This document shows positions 51,606 through 60,492 of a stretch of DNA of 64,000 nt, piece after piece; the stretch's first letter is position 1; each line of letters starts with the position of its first letter. The notes below the pieces were generated by a model. That model worked only from the letters and a program-made list of their open reading frames with translations. It was not told the origin of the DNA and searched no databases. This DNA is from Neotabrizicola shimadae (GTDB lineage Bacteria; Pseudomonadota; Alphaproteobacteria; Rhodobacterales; Rhodobacteraceae): the NCBI RefSeq assembly GCF_019623905.1, contig NZ_CP069370.1, positions 558,001-622,000 on the forward strand, written 5' to 3'. The position numbers and the translations under genes are program-made.

Positions 51606-52718
51606 ATGGGCTTTCTGGACATCTCCAACGTCACCAAATCCTACGGGCCGGTCGAGGTTCTGCACCGCGTGGACATCTCGGTCCAGGAGGGCGAGTTCCT
51701 TGTGCTGGTCGGGCCTTCGGGCTGCGGCAAGTCCACGCTGCTGAACATGATCGCGGGGCTGGAGGGAATCTCGGGCGGCGACATCTCGATCAAGGGGCGG
51801 GTCATCAACGGCGTGCATCCGTCGAAGCGCAACATCGCGATGGTGTTCCAGTCCTACGCGCTTTACCCGAACATGACGGTCGGCCAGAACATCACCTTCG
51901 GGCTGGAAATGCACGGTGTGCCGAAACCCGAGCGGGACCGCGCCCTGGCCGAGGTGGCGAAGCTTCTGCAGATCGACCATCTGTTGGACCGCAAGCCGGG
52001 GCAGTTGTCGGGCGGGCAGCGGCAGCGGGTGGCGATGGGGCGGGCACTGGTGCGCAACCCGGATGTTTTCCTGTTCGACGAGCCGCTGTCCAACCTGGAC
52101 GCGAAGCTGCGCGTGGATATGCGCACCGAGATCAAGAAGCTGCACCACAAGCTCAAGACCACCATCGTCTATGTCACGCATGACCAGATCGAGGCGATGA
52201 CGCTGTCGACCCGCATCGCGGTGATGAACAAGGGCTATGTCCAGCAACTGGGTACACCGAAGGAGATTTACGACACGCCGGCCAACCTGTTCGTGGCGAC
52301 CTTCATGGGCTCGCCCGCGATGAACATCATCCCCGCGAAGGTGGTGATGGCGGAGGGCGCGCCCCATGCCGAGGTGACGGATGCCGAGGGCAAGGCCCGG
52401 TATCTGCGGTTCGGGCAGGCCAACCTGGCCGACTGGGCGGGACGCGAGATCCTTCTGGGCATCCGGCCCGAGGCGATCACCGATCCCGAGGGCGCGGACC
52501 GCAAGTCGGGCAATATCCAGTCGCTGGCGAACCGGGTGACGGTGACGGAACCGGCGGGGTCCGATACCTTTGTCACCATGGCGCTGTCGGGCAAGGACGT
52601 GATCGCGCGGATGCGGGCCGATGCCACGGTGGCGCCGGGGCAGGTCTTCGATTTTGCCGTGAACATGGAAAAGGCCGTGGCCTTCGATCCCAAGACAGAG
52701 GACCGCATCCGGCCATGA
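51606..52718 (+). CDS. Sugar ABC transporter ATP-binding protein (UgpC/MsmK-type)
   Basis: 370 aa. Walker A GPSGCGKST (36-44), Q-loop MVFQSYALYPNM, signature [14 protein letters not shown], Walker B LFDEPLSNLDAKLR and the switch histidine in YVTHDQIEAM. The C-terminal regulatory OB-type domain (LLGIRPEAITDPEG) places it in the MalK/UgpC group. Its stop overlaps the next gene by 4 nt, tying the importer to the catabolic enzymes. Confidence 0.92.
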   Translation: MGFLDISNVTKSYGPVEVLHRVDISVQEGEFLVLVGPSGCGKSTLLNMIAGLEGISGGDISIKGRVINGVHPSKRNIAMVFQSYALYPNMTVGQNITFGLEMHGVPKPERDRALAEVAKLLQIDHLLDRKPGQLSGGQRQRVAMGRALVRNPDVFLFDEPLSNLDAKLRVDMRTEIKKLHHKLKTTIVYVTHDQIEAMTLSTRIAVMNKGYVQQLGTPKEIYDTPANLFVATFMGSPAMNIIPAKVVMAEGAPHAEVTDAEGKARYLRFGQANLADWAGREILLGIRPEAITDPEGADRKSGNIQSLANRVTVTEPAGSDTFVTMALSGKDVIARMRADATVAPGQVFDFAVNMEKAVAFDPKTEDRIRP

Positions 52719-54202
52719 CGCCCGACGTTCTGATCATCGGCTCGGGCATGGGGGGGGCCACGCTGGCGGCGGCGCTGGCGCCTTCGGGCAAGCGCATCGT
52801 CATCCTGGAGCGGGGCGAGCGGCTGGAGGATTGCCCCGAGGCGCGTGATCCGGCGGCGATCTTCGGGCGGGGCTTCTTCAAGCCGAAGGAGACCTGGCGC
52901 GATGTCTCGGGCGAGGTGCTGAACCCCGGCAACTATGCCTTTGTCGGCGGCAACACGAAGTTCTATGGCGCGGTGCTGCTGCGCTATCGCGCCGAGGATT
53001 TCGCGCCGCTGCGGCATCTGGAGGGAACCACCCCGGGCTGGCCTTTTCCATATGCGGAATTGGAACGTTACTATCAGGCGGCGGAAGAGCTTTACCGGGT
53101 GCGGGGCGAGGTTTCGGGCGATCCGACCGAGCCCGCCCATTCCGGGCCATATCCTTTTCCGCCGATTCCGGATGAGCCGGACATCGCCGCGCTGCGCCGC
53201 GCCTTCGTGGCGCAAGGTCTGCATCCTTCGGCCTTGCCCCTGGGCGTGGACCTTGACCGCTGGCTGGCCCGGGCGCCGACGACCTGGGATGCGTTTCCCG
53301 ACACGACCGGCGCCAAGTCGGACGCCGAAAGCTGCGGGCTGGCGGAGGCGCTGAAGCATCCGAACGTGACGCTGCTGACCGGCGCCCGCGCGGTGCGACT
53401 GCTGGCCGAGGGACGCCGCATCACCGGGGTGGAGGTGGAACGGGCCGGGCAGCGCGAGACGCTGTCGGCGCCGGTGGTCTGCCTCTGTGCCGGGGCGATC
53501 CTGTCGGCGGCGCTTCTGCTGGCCTCGGCCGACGAGGACCATCCCACGGGGCTGGCCAACGGCTCGGACCAGGTGGGGCGGAACTTCATGAACCACAACC
53601 TGACGGGGATGATTGCCTGCAATCCCCTGCGCCGGAACCGGTCAATTTATGAAAAGACCATTCAGGTCAATGACTTCTATCTGACCGGCGGGCCGAATGG
53701 CGAGCCTTTGGGCAATATCCAGATGCTGGGGCGCATCACCGGGCCGATCCTTGCCGGCGAGGCGGGTCTGCCCCTGTGGCTGGCGCGGCACATGGCGGAC
53801 CGGTCGATCCATATCATGGCGATGTCGGAGGATCTGCCGGACCCGGACAGCCGGGTGTTCTGGAGGAACGGCGAGGTGGTGCTGGACTGGCGGCGCACCA
53901 ACACGCGGGCCCATGACCTTCTGGTGAAGAAGCTGGGGCAGGCGATGCGGCGGGCGGGCTGGCCCATCGTGCTTTCACGCGGGTTTCCGAAGTCGAAGCC
54001 CAGCCACCAATGCGGCACGGCGCGGATGGGGGCCGACCCGGCGACGAGCGTGGTCGATGCTTTCGGCAAGGCGCATGACCATGACAACCTGTGGATCCTC
54101 GATGCCTCGATCCTGCCGACCTCGGCGGCAGTGAACCCCTCGCTGACGGTGGCGGCGCTGGCGCTGCGTGCGGGTGAGCGCATCCGGGAGGGCTGGCAAT
54201 GA
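52715..54202 (+). CDS. GMC-family FAD oxidoreductase
   Basis: 495 aa. Flavin-dependent sugar or alcohol dehydrogenase. FAD motif VLIIGSGMGGATLAAAL at the N-terminus, GGNTKFYGAVLLRY in the FAD-lid region and the catalytic histidine in HQCGTARMG with the partner asparagine in AAVNPSLTVAALALR. It resembles the glucose-fructose/cholesterol-oxidase-like branch rather than the choline dehydrogenase branch. Coupled to the importer ATPase and to the following SDR by ATGA overlaps, so it likely oxidises the imported sugar. Confidence 0.88.
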   Translation: MTPDVLIIGSGMGGATLAAALAPSGKRIVILERGERLEDCPEARDPAAIFGRGFFKPKETWRDVSGEVLNPGNYAFVGGNTKFYGAVLLRYRAEDFAPLRHLEGTTPGWPFPYAELERYYQAAEELYRVRGEVSGDPTEPAHSGPYPFPPIPDEPDIAALRRAFVAQGLHPSALPLGVDLDRWLARAPTTWDAFPDTTGAKSDAESCGLAEALKHPNVTLLTGARAVRLLAEGRRITGVEVERAGQRETLSAPVVCLCAGAILSAALLLASADEDHPTGLANGSDQVGRNFMNHNLTGMIACNPLRRNRSIYEKTIQVNDFYLTGGPNGEPLGNIQMLGRITGPILAGEAGLPLWLARHMADRSIHIMAMSEDLPDPDSRVFWRNGEVVLDWRRTNTRAHDLLVKKLGQAMRRAGWPIVLSRGFPKSKPSHQCGTARMGADPATSVVDAFGKAHDHDNLWILDASILPTSAAVNPSLTVAALALRAGERIREGWQ

Positions 54203-54945
54203 CCGGACATGCGCTGATCACCGGCGGGCAGCAGGGCATTGGCCTGGGCATCGCGCGGGCGCTGGCCGGGGCGGGGATGCGGGTGACGCTGGCCGCCGAA
54301 CAGGCGGAAGATGCGCCGGCGGTGGGTGCGGCCCTGGCGGAGCTGCCGCCGGGCACGCGCTATCTGCGGCATGATCTGGCCGAAACTGACGGGATCGGGC
54401 GGCTTCTGGCGGCGGTGGGGCCGTTGACCACGCTGGTCTGCAATGCCGGCGTGCCGGCGATGCGGCGCGGCGATCTGCTGGAGATGCAGGCCGACAGTTT
54501 CGACCGCTGCATGGATGTGAACCTGCGGGGCACGTTCTTTCTGGCGCAGGCGGTGGCGCGGGCGATGCTGGCGGACACCTCTGCCGAGTATCGCAGCCTG
54601 ATCTTCGTCACCTCGGTTTCGGCGGTAATGGCGAGCCCGGAGCGGGCGGAATACTGCATCTCGAAGGCCGGGGCCTCGATGATGGCGCAGAATTTCGCGC
54701 TGCGGCTGGCGGGCGAGGGGATCGGGGTCTTTGAACTGCGCCCCGGCATCATCGCCACGCCGATGACCGAGGGCGTGCGCGACCGCTATGACGCCCGGAT
54801 TGCCGGGGGGCTGGTGCCCGCGGGGCGGTGGGGCGAGCCTGCCGATATCGGGCGCGTTGTGCTGCCGCTGGTGCGCGGAGAGATGGCCTTTGCCACCGGG
54901 GCGGCCATCGCCGTGGATGGCGGGCTTTCGGTGCCGCGGCTGTGA
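54199..54945 (+). CDS. Short-chain dehydrogenase/reductase
   Basis: 248 aa classical SDR. Cofactor motif TGGQQGIGLGIA, NAG motif VCNAGVP and the catalytic Ser139/Ser141-Tyr152-Lys156 set (SVSAVMASPERAEYCISKAG). It ends GAAIAVDGGLSVPRL as in FabG-like enzymes. Acts within the sugar-catabolic unit; substrate probably a keto or hydroxy sugar derivative (inferred). Confidence 0.88.
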   Translation: MTGHALITGGQQGIGLGIARALAGAGMRVTLAAEQAEDAPAVGAALAELPPGTRYLRHDLAETDGIGRLLAAVGPLTTLVCNAGVPAMRRGDLLEMQADSFDRCMDVNLRGTFFLAQAVARAMLADTSAEYRSLIFVTSVSAVMASPERAEYCISKAGASMMAQNFALRLAGEGIGVFELRPGIIATPMTEGVRDRYDARIAGGLVPAGRWGEPADIGRVVLPLVRGEMAFATGAAIAVDGGLSVPRL

Positions 54946-54972
54946 CCATGAGACCTTTTCAGTCCGCCCCAT

Positions 54973-55011
54973 CTCCCCTCCCCCGGCCCCTCCCCACGAG
55001 GGGGAGGGGAG
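54973..55011. repeat. CT/GA-rich hairpin repeat
   Basis: CTCCCCTCCCCC pairs with GGGGGAGGGGAG (12-bp stem, 15-nt loop) in the 100-nt gap between the SDR and the second GMC gene. The 15 nt at 55000-55014 (GGGGGAGGGGAGGCG) recur exactly at 22186-22200 in the xdh gap, and TTGACCG follows shortly after both, so this is a second interspersed family in the window. Confidence 0.7.
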
Positions 55012-55047
55012 GCGCTTTGACCGACCTGCTGGTGTGAAAGGTCCGAA

Positions 55048-56640
55048 ATGGACAAGGAATTCGACTTCATCATTGTCGGGGGCGGCTCGGCAGGTTGCGT
55101 ATTGGCAAGCCGGTTGTCCGAGGATCCGGCGTTCCGCGTGCTGCTTCTGGAGGCCGGGGGGCGGGACAATCACCCGTTCTATCACCTGCCGGCGGGCTTT
55201 GCGAAGATGACCAAGGGCATCGGCTCCTGGGGCTGGCATACGGTGCCGCAGCGGCACATGGGAAACATGGTGATCCGCTACACCCAGGCGAAGGTGATCG
55301 GCGGGGGTTCCTCGATCAACGCGCAGATCTACACGCGTGGCAATGCGCTGGACTATGACGAATGGCGGCAGATGGGCTGCGAGGGTTGGTCCTACGAGGA
55401 TGTGCTGCCGTATTTCCGCAAAGCGGAAGACAACGATACCTGGGACAACCGGTATCACGGCAAGGGCGGGCCTCTGGGGGTGAGCCAGCCGGCGGCGCCC
55501 TTGCCGATCTGCGAGGCCTATTTCAAGGCGGCGGCCGAGATTGGCATTCCGCGCAACCTGGACATGACGGGGGAGGTCCAGGACGGCGTGGGTTACTACC
55601 AGCTGACGCAGCGCGGGGCGCGGCGGTCTTCCGCCTCGGTCGCCTATCTGGGGCGGGCGAGGGGACGGCCGAACCTGACGGTGAAGACCGGCGCTCAGGT
55701 ACGGCGGGTGGTGGTGGAAAAGGGCCGCGCCGTGGGGGTGGACCTCGGCACTGAGGGTGTGGTGCGGGCGGGGCGCGAAGTGATCGTCTCTTCGGGCGCC
55801 ATCGGCTCGCCGCGGCTTCTGATGCTGTCGGGGATCGGGCCGGCGGACCACCTGGACTCCGTCGGGGTGGCTGTGGTTTTCGACCAGCCGGGTGTGGGGT
55901 CGAACCTTCAGGACCATGTGGACCTGTTCGTGATCGCGGAATGCACCGGACCGCATACCTATGACCGCTATGCCAAGCCCTTGTGGTCGGCGGTGGCGGG
56001 GCTGCAATATCTGCTCACGAAGAAGGGGCCGGTGGCTTCTTCGCTGTTCGAGACCGGGGGGTTCTGGTACGCGGACCCCGCGGCGCGGTCGCCGGATATC
56101 CAGTTCCATCTGGGTCTTGGCTCGGGGATCGAGGCGGGGGTGGCGGCGATGCCGGATGGCGGGGTGACGCTGAACTCGGCCTATCTGCGCCCCCGGTCGC
56201 GCGGGACGGTGCGGCTGGCGTCGGGCGACCCGATGGCGGCGCCGCTGATCGACCCGAATTACTGGGAAGACCCGCATGACCGAGAGATGTCGATCCGCGG
56301 GCTGAAGCTGGCGCAGGAGATCATGGCGCAGGACGCGCTGAAGCCCTTTGTGAAGGCCGAGCGCCTGCCGGGTCCGGAGGTGCGGACGGAGGCGGATTAC
56401 TTCGCCTACGCCTGCGCCCATGCCAAGACCGACCACCACCCTGCGGGCACCTGCCGGATGGGGGCTGACGCGGCGGCGGTCGTCGATCCGCGGCTGCTGT
56501 TCAACGGGATCGCGGGGTTGCGGATTGTCGATGCCTCGGTGATGCCGACCGTCGTTTCCTCGAACACCAATGCGCCGACCATCATGATCGCGGAAAAGGC
56601 CGCGGACATGATCAAGGCCGACCATGGAGCGCGCAGATGA
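55048..56640 (+). CDS. GMC-family oxidoreductase, choline dehydrogenase-like
   Basis: 530 aa. Flavoprotein alcohol dehydrogenase. FAD motif FIIVGGGSAGCVLASRLSED, GMC signature 1 region GGGSSINAQIYTRGN, signature 2 region SSGAIGSPRLLMLSGIGP and the active-site histidine in DHHPAGTCRMG, with SNTNAPTIMIAEKAADMI at the end. Like BetA in architecture, but the sugar cluster argues for a polyol or sugar substrate. Its stop overlaps the Dabb gene (ATGA). Confidence 0.89.
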   Translation: MDKEFDFIIVGGGSAGCVLASRLSEDPAFRVLLLEAGGRDNHPFYHLPAGFAKMTKGIGSWGWHTVPQRHMGNMVIRYTQAKVIGGGSSINAQIYTRGNALDYDEWRQMGCEGWSYEDVLPYFRKAEDNDTWDNRYHGKGGPLGVSQPAAPLPICEAYFKAAAEIGIPRNLDMTGEVQDGVGYYQLTQRGARRSSASVAYLGRARGRPNLTVKTGAQVRRVVVEKGRAVGVDLGTEGVVRAGREVIVSSGAIGSPRLLMLSGIGPADHLDSVGVAVVFDQPGVGSNLQDHVDLFVIAECTGPHTYDRYAKPLWSAVAGLQYLLTKKGPVASSLFETGGFWYADPAARSPDIQFHLGLGSGIEAGVAAMPDGGVTLNSAYLRPRSRGTVRLASGDPMAAPLIDPNYWEDPHDREMSIRGLKLAQEIMAQDALKPFVKAERLPGPEVRTEADYFAYACAHAKTDHHPAGTCRMGADAAAVVDPRLLFNGIAGLRIVDASVMPTVVSSNTNAPTIMIAEKAADMIKADHGARR

Positions 56641-56948
56641 TCCGTCACATCGTTCTTGTCCGGTTCCGGCCGGATGTCTCGCCCGAGGCCATTGCGGCGA
56701 TCTTTGCCGACCTGCATGCCATTGAGGGCAAGGTGCCGGGGCTGTTGTCGATTGCCTCGGGGCGCAGCGAAAGCCCCGAGAAGATCGAGCGGGGCTACCT
56801 GCATGGGTTTACGGTGGATTTCGCCGATTGGGCGGCGCTGGAAGCCTATCAGGTGCATCCCGACCATCGCCGCGTGGGGGCGGCGCTGGTGGCCCATGCC
56901 GAAGGCGGGCTGGATGGCATCCTGGTCTTTGACCTGCCCATCGCCTGA
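56637..56948 (+). CDS. Dabb (stress-responsive A/B barrel) domain protein
   Basis: 103 aa, one dimeric alpha/beta-barrel domain: IRHIVLVRFRPDVSPEAIAAI at the start, HGFTVDFADWAALEAYQVHPDH in the middle. Dabb proteins include small decarboxylases, cyclases and uncharacterised companions of sugar-degrading enzymes. Coupled to the GMC gene, so probably acts on its product. No catalytic assignment is possible. Confidence 0.85.
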   Translation: MIRHIVLVRFRPDVSPEAIAAIFADLHAIEGKVPGLLSIASGRSESPEKIERGYLHGFTVDFADWAALEAYQVHPDHRRVGAALVAHAEGGLDGILVFDLPIA

Positions 56949-56960
56949 CCGGAGGTCCCG

Positions 56961-58124
56961 ATGCTGACGCTGCCGACACAGGATTTCCGCCTTGAAAGCT
57001 ATCGCCTGACCGGCGAGCCGCTGGTGCCGCGGGCGCCGCGGGTGGCATTGACCCGCACGGCCTTTGCCGCGGCACATGTGGTGAGCGACCCGTTGCGCGA
57101 GCGGAACCCCTGGGACACGCGGCCGGCGGTGGACTGGGAGACGACCCTGGCCTTCCGTGAGGGGCTTTGGGACCAGGGGCTGGGTCTGGCCGAAGCGATG
57201 GACACGGCGCAGCGCGGCATGGGGGTGGATTGGCTGACCGCGAAGGAGTTGATCGAACGGACGATGCGGGCGGCCAAGGCCCATCCGATGCGACCGCGCG
57301 TGGCCTGTGGCGCCGGGACGGACCATGCGACGGGGCTGGCCAGCCCCGATGCGGTGGCGGCGGCCTATGAGGAGCAGGCCGAGGCGATCGAGCGGGCGGG
57401 GGGGCAGCTGATCCTGATGGCGACGCGGGCGCTGCCGGCGATGGGGGCGCGGATGGACGTCTATCATCGCGTCTATCGGCGGCTGATCGACGGGGCCGAG
57501 AAGCCGGTGATCCTGCACTGGCTGGGCGAGATGTTCGACCCCGCGCTGAAGGGCTATTGGGGCACCGAGGATGTGGGCGAGGCCAGCGACTTTGTGCTTT
57601 CGCTGATCGCCGAGAATCCGGGGCAGGTGGATGGCATCAAGATTTCCCTGCTGGATCAGGCGCATGAAGAGGCATTCCGGGCGCGGCTGCCCGAAGGCGT
57701 GCGGCTTTATACCGGCGACGATTTCAACTACGCGCCGCTGATCGCGGGCGACGGTTGGCACTACAGCCACGCGCTGCTGGGCATCTTTGCCGCCATTGCG
57801 CCGGCCGCGGCGCAGGCGCTGGAGGCGCTGGCCGAGGGGGACCGGGCCACCTATGACGCCCTGTTCGCGCCGACCGTGCCCCTGTCGCGCGAGATTTTCC
57901 GGGCGCCCACGCGGTTCTACAAGGCGGGCATCGCTTTCCTTGCCTGGCTGAACGGCTGGCAGAGGCATTTCATCATGCCGGCGGGCTTTCAATCCAGCCG
58001 CGACATCACGCATTATGCCGAGGTGTTCCGTCTGGCCGACCGGGCGCGGCTTCTGGCGAAGCCCGATCTGGCCGAGGCGCGGATGCGGGGGCTCTTGGAC
58101 CTGCACGGGATCGAACAGGGGTAG
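56961..58124 (+). CDS. DUF993 protein, dihydrodipicolinate synthase-like
   Basis: 387 aa. Recognised as a DUF993-type protein, a distant member of the DHDPS/aldolase TIM-barrel superfamily. Segments ACGAGTDHATGL, EKPVILHWLGEMFDPALKGYW and GIKISLLDQAHEEAF look like barrel strands, the last including a lysine (DGIKIS) at a position where class I aldolases carry the Schiff-base lysine. A retro-aldol cleavage of a keto-acid or keto-sugar would fit a pathway ending at glycerate kinase; this is inference. Ends 1 nt before the LacI gene start. Confidence 0.8.
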   Translation: MLTLPTQDFRLESYRLTGEPLVPRAPRVALTRTAFAAAHVVSDPLRERNPWDTRPAVDWETTLAFREGLWDQGLGLAEAMDTAQRGMGVDWLTAKELIERTMRAAKAHPMRPRVACGAGTDHATGLASPDAVAAAYEEQAEAIERAGGQLILMATRALPAMGARMDVYHRVYRRLIDGAEKPVILHWLGEMFDPALKGYWGTEDVGEASDFVLSLIAENPGQVDGIKISLLDQAHEEAFRARLPEGVRLYTGDDFNYAPLIAGDGWHYSHALLGIFAAIAPAAAQALEALAEGDRATYDALFAPTVPLSREIFRAPTRFYKAGIAFLAWLNGWQRHFIMPAGFQSSRDITHYAEVFRLADRARLLAKPDLAEARMRGLLDLHGIEQG

Positions 58125-58125
58125 A

Positions 58126-59124
58126 ATGCGAAGGCCGACGATCATCGACGTGGCCAGCCGGGCGGGCGTGTCGAAATCGACCGTGAGCCTTGTCCTGCAG
58201 GAAAGCCCACTGGTGCGGCCGGAAACGCGCGAGACGGTGCGACAGGCGATGGCCGAGATCGGCTATGTCTACAACCGTTCGGCGGCGCAGCTTCGGTCTT
58301 CGAACACCGGGCTGATCGGGCTGGTCATCAACGATCTGAGGAACCCGTTCTTCACCGAATTCGCCACCTCGGTGCAGATGGCGCTGTCGGCGCGGGGCTA
58401 TGCGACGGTGGTGGCCAATACCGACGAAAGCCCGGAGTTGCAGGCGCAGGTGGTTGGGGCGATGATCGAACATGGCGTCTCGGCGCTGGTGATCTCGCCC
58501 GCCTATGGGTCTGAAGGCAGCTTTGCCCTGCTGGCCCGCGCCGGGGTGCCGGCGATGCAGGTTCTGCGCAAGGTGGCCGACACGTCGCGCTTTCCCTTTG
58601 CCGCGCCGGATTACGCGCGGGGAAGCCGGCTGGCGGCGGATCACCTGATCGCCGCCGGGGCGCAGCGGATTGCCTTTGTCGGCGGTCTGGAAGGACGGGG
58701 CGTCACGGCAGAGCGCATGTCGGGCTATCTGGAGGCGATGGCCGCAGCGGGCCGCGAGCCGTTTGCGCTCTTTGGCCGGTCCTCGCGCGCCTTTGGCCGG
58801 GAGGCGGCGCATCGGCTGACGGCGGAACATCCCGAGATTGACGCGGCGCTGTGCTTCAATGACCTGGTGGCGCTTGGCATGATGACCGGCTTTGCCGAGT
58901 TGGGCCGCCCAGTCGGACGCGACTTCCGGCTGGTGGGGTTTGATGACATCGAGGATTGCGCGCAGGTCTGGCCGGCGCTGACCTCGGTGCATTGCGACAT
59001 TGCGGGGTTGGGGGGCCGGATCGCGGCGACGGTGCTGGGCTGGCTGGAGCGGGACGAGGTGCCGCCGCCGGAATGGCATGGTCCGGTTGACCTGGTGGTC
59101 CGCGCTTCGTCGGGGGGCACATGA
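58126..59124 (+). CDS. LacI-family transcriptional regulator
   Basis: 332 aa. Helix-turn-helix PTIIDVASRAGVSKSTVSLVL at the N-terminus, hinge around YNRSAAQLRSSNTG, then the effector-binding core starting LIGLVINDLRNPFF and including CFNDLVALGMMTGF. ATG at 58126 lies 1 nt after the DUF993 stop. Co-transcribed with the catabolic genes it probably regulates, and overlapping the glycerate kinase gene by 4 nt (ATGA). Confidence 0.9.
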   Translation: MRRPTIIDVASRAGVSKSTVSLVLQESPLVRPETRETVRQAMAEIGYVYNRSAAQLRSSNTGLIGLVINDLRNPFFTEFATSVQMALSARGYATVVANTDESPELQAQVVGAMIEHGVSALVISPAYGSEGSFALLARAGVPAMQVLRKVADTSRFPFAAPDYARGSRLAADHLIAAGAQRIAFVGGLEGRGVTAERMSGYLEAMAAAGREPFALFGRSSRAFGREAAHRLTAEHPEIDAALCFNDLVALGMMTGFAELGRPVGRDFRLVGFDDIEDCAQVWPALTSVHCDIAGLGGRIAATVLGWLERDEVPPPEWHGPVDLVVRASSGGT

Positions 59125-60374
59125 CGGAAGCCGAATTGCTGCGGGCGCTGTTCGACAAGGCGGTCGAGGTGGCCGATCCGATGCGGTCGCTGGCGCGGCA
59201 TCTGCCGCCCAGACCGTCGGGCCGGGTGGTCGTGGTGGGGGCCGGCAAGGCGAGCGCCCGAATGGCCGAGGCGGTGGAGGCGGAATGGGGCCCCTGCGAG
59301 GGGCTGGTGATCACGCGCTATGGCTATGGCCGGCCGACCAAGGGCATCGAAATTGTCGAAGCCGCGCATCCGGTACCGGATGCGGCGGGGCTGGCGGCCA
59401 CGGCGCGGATGCTGGAACTGCTGCAGGGCTTGGGCGAGGGCGATTTCGTGCTGGCGCTGATCTCGGGCGGGGCGTCGGCCCTGCTGGTGGCGCCGGCCGA
59501 AGGGGTGAGCCTGGCCGAGAAGCAGGCGGTCAACGCGGGGCTTCTGGCCAGCGGGGCGCCGATTTCGCAGATGAACACGGTGCGAAAGCATCTGAGCCGG
59601 GTGAAGGGCGGGCAACTGGCGGCTGCGGCCTTTCCGGCGCGGGTGCTGGCCCTGCTGATTTCAGATGTTCCGGGGGATGACCCGGCCTTCATCGGGTCTG
59701 GTCCCACGGTGGGCGATACCTCCACCGCCGCCGAGGCGCGGGCGATCCTGCAGCGGTGGAGCGTGCCGGTCCCGCCGTCTGTTCTGGCCGCGCTGGACCG
59801 CCCGACCGGGGTGATCGCCCCGGGCGATGAACGGCTGGCGCGGGTGGAGAACCGGCTGTACGCAGCACCTTCGCAATCCTTGGCGGCGGCGGCCGAGATG
59901 GCCAGGGGCATGGGGCTGGACGTGCGCCTTCTGGGCGATGCGCTGGAGGGCGAGGCGCGCGAGGTGGCGGCCGCGCAGGCGAAGCAGGCGCGGGCGATCC
60001 GGGCTGCGATGCGCATCGGCGATGCGCCCGTGCTGCTGCTGTCCGGCGGCGAATTGACGGTGACGCGGCGCGGCGACGGCGTGGGCGGACCTAATGCCGA
60101 GTTCTGCCTAGCGCTGGCCCTTGCGCTGGACGGGGCGGCGGGCATCCACGCGATCGCCTGCGACACAGATGGCGTGGACGGCGCGGCCGACGTGGCGGGG
60201 GCCATCATCGGGCCGGAGACTCTGGTGCGGGCGCAGGCCCTTGGCATGTCGCCCACCGAAAGCCTGGCGCGGAACGATGCGCACGGCTTCTTCGGCGCGC
60301 TTGGCGATCAGGTCGTCACCGGGCCGACGCTGACCAACGTGAACGATTTCCGCGCGGTCCTGATCCGGCGCTGA
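59121..60374 (+). CDS. Glycerate 2-kinase (MOFRL family)
   Basis: 417 aa. Phosphorylates D-glycerate to 2-phosphoglycerate. The N-terminal DUF4147 domain has VVVGAGKASARMAEAVE and LISGGASALLVAPAEGVSL; the C-terminal MOFRL domain has VLLLSGGELTVTRRGDGVGGPNAEFCLALAL and DTDGVDGAADVAGA. Such genes have been mis-annotated as hydroxypyruvate reductase (TtuD). As last gene of the block it suggests that the sugar is broken down to a C3 unit entering glycolysis as 2-phosphoglycerate. Confidence 0.9.
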   Translation: MTEAELLRALFDKAVEVADPMRSLARHLPPRPSGRVVVVGAGKASARMAEAVEAEWGPCEGLVITRYGYGRPTKGIEIVEAAHPVPDAAGLAATARMLELLQGLGEGDFVLALISGGASALLVAPAEGVSLAEKQAVNAGLLASGAPISQMNTVRKHLSRVKGGQLAAAAFPARVLALLISDVPGDDPAFIGSGPTVGDTSTAAEARAILQRWSVPVPPSVLAALDRPTGVIAPGDERLARVENRLYAAPSQSLAAAAEMARGMGLDVRLLGDALEGEAREVAAAQAKQARAIRAAMRIGDAPVLLLSGGELTVTRRGDGVGGPNAEFCLALALALDGAAGIHAIACDTDGVDGAADVAGAIIGPETLVRAQALGMSPTESLARNDAHGFFGALGDQVVTGPTLTNVNDFRAVLIRR

Positions 60375-60389
60375 TCCCTGGGGCGGACC

Positions 60390-60416
60390 GCGTTCAATCC
60401 GATTCAGATTGAACGC
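60390..60416. terminator. Palindrome after the glycerate kinase gene
   Basis: GCGTTCAATC and GATTGAACGC arms with a 7-nt loop, 16 nt beyond the stop. Probably an interspersed palindrome acting as terminator; the same convergent gap holds a second hairpin. Confidence 0.55.
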
Positions 60417-60447
60417 AATCCGGAACAGGCAAGCCGTTGGGAATGTT

Positions 60448-60491
60448 GCGCATCTCTCTCCATCAGGTGAACCTGATCGAGAGAGATGCGC
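60448..60491. terminator. Long hairpin between convergent glycerate kinase and transglycosylase genes
   Basis: GCGCATCTCTCT pairs perfectly with AGAGAGATGCGC, and the inner CATCAGG/CCTGATC arms extend the stem with about one mismatch. It ends 1 nt before the stop codon of the minus-strand transglycosylase, so it is well placed as a terminator for that gene, possibly in both directions. Confidence 0.6.
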
Positions 60492-60492
60492 T

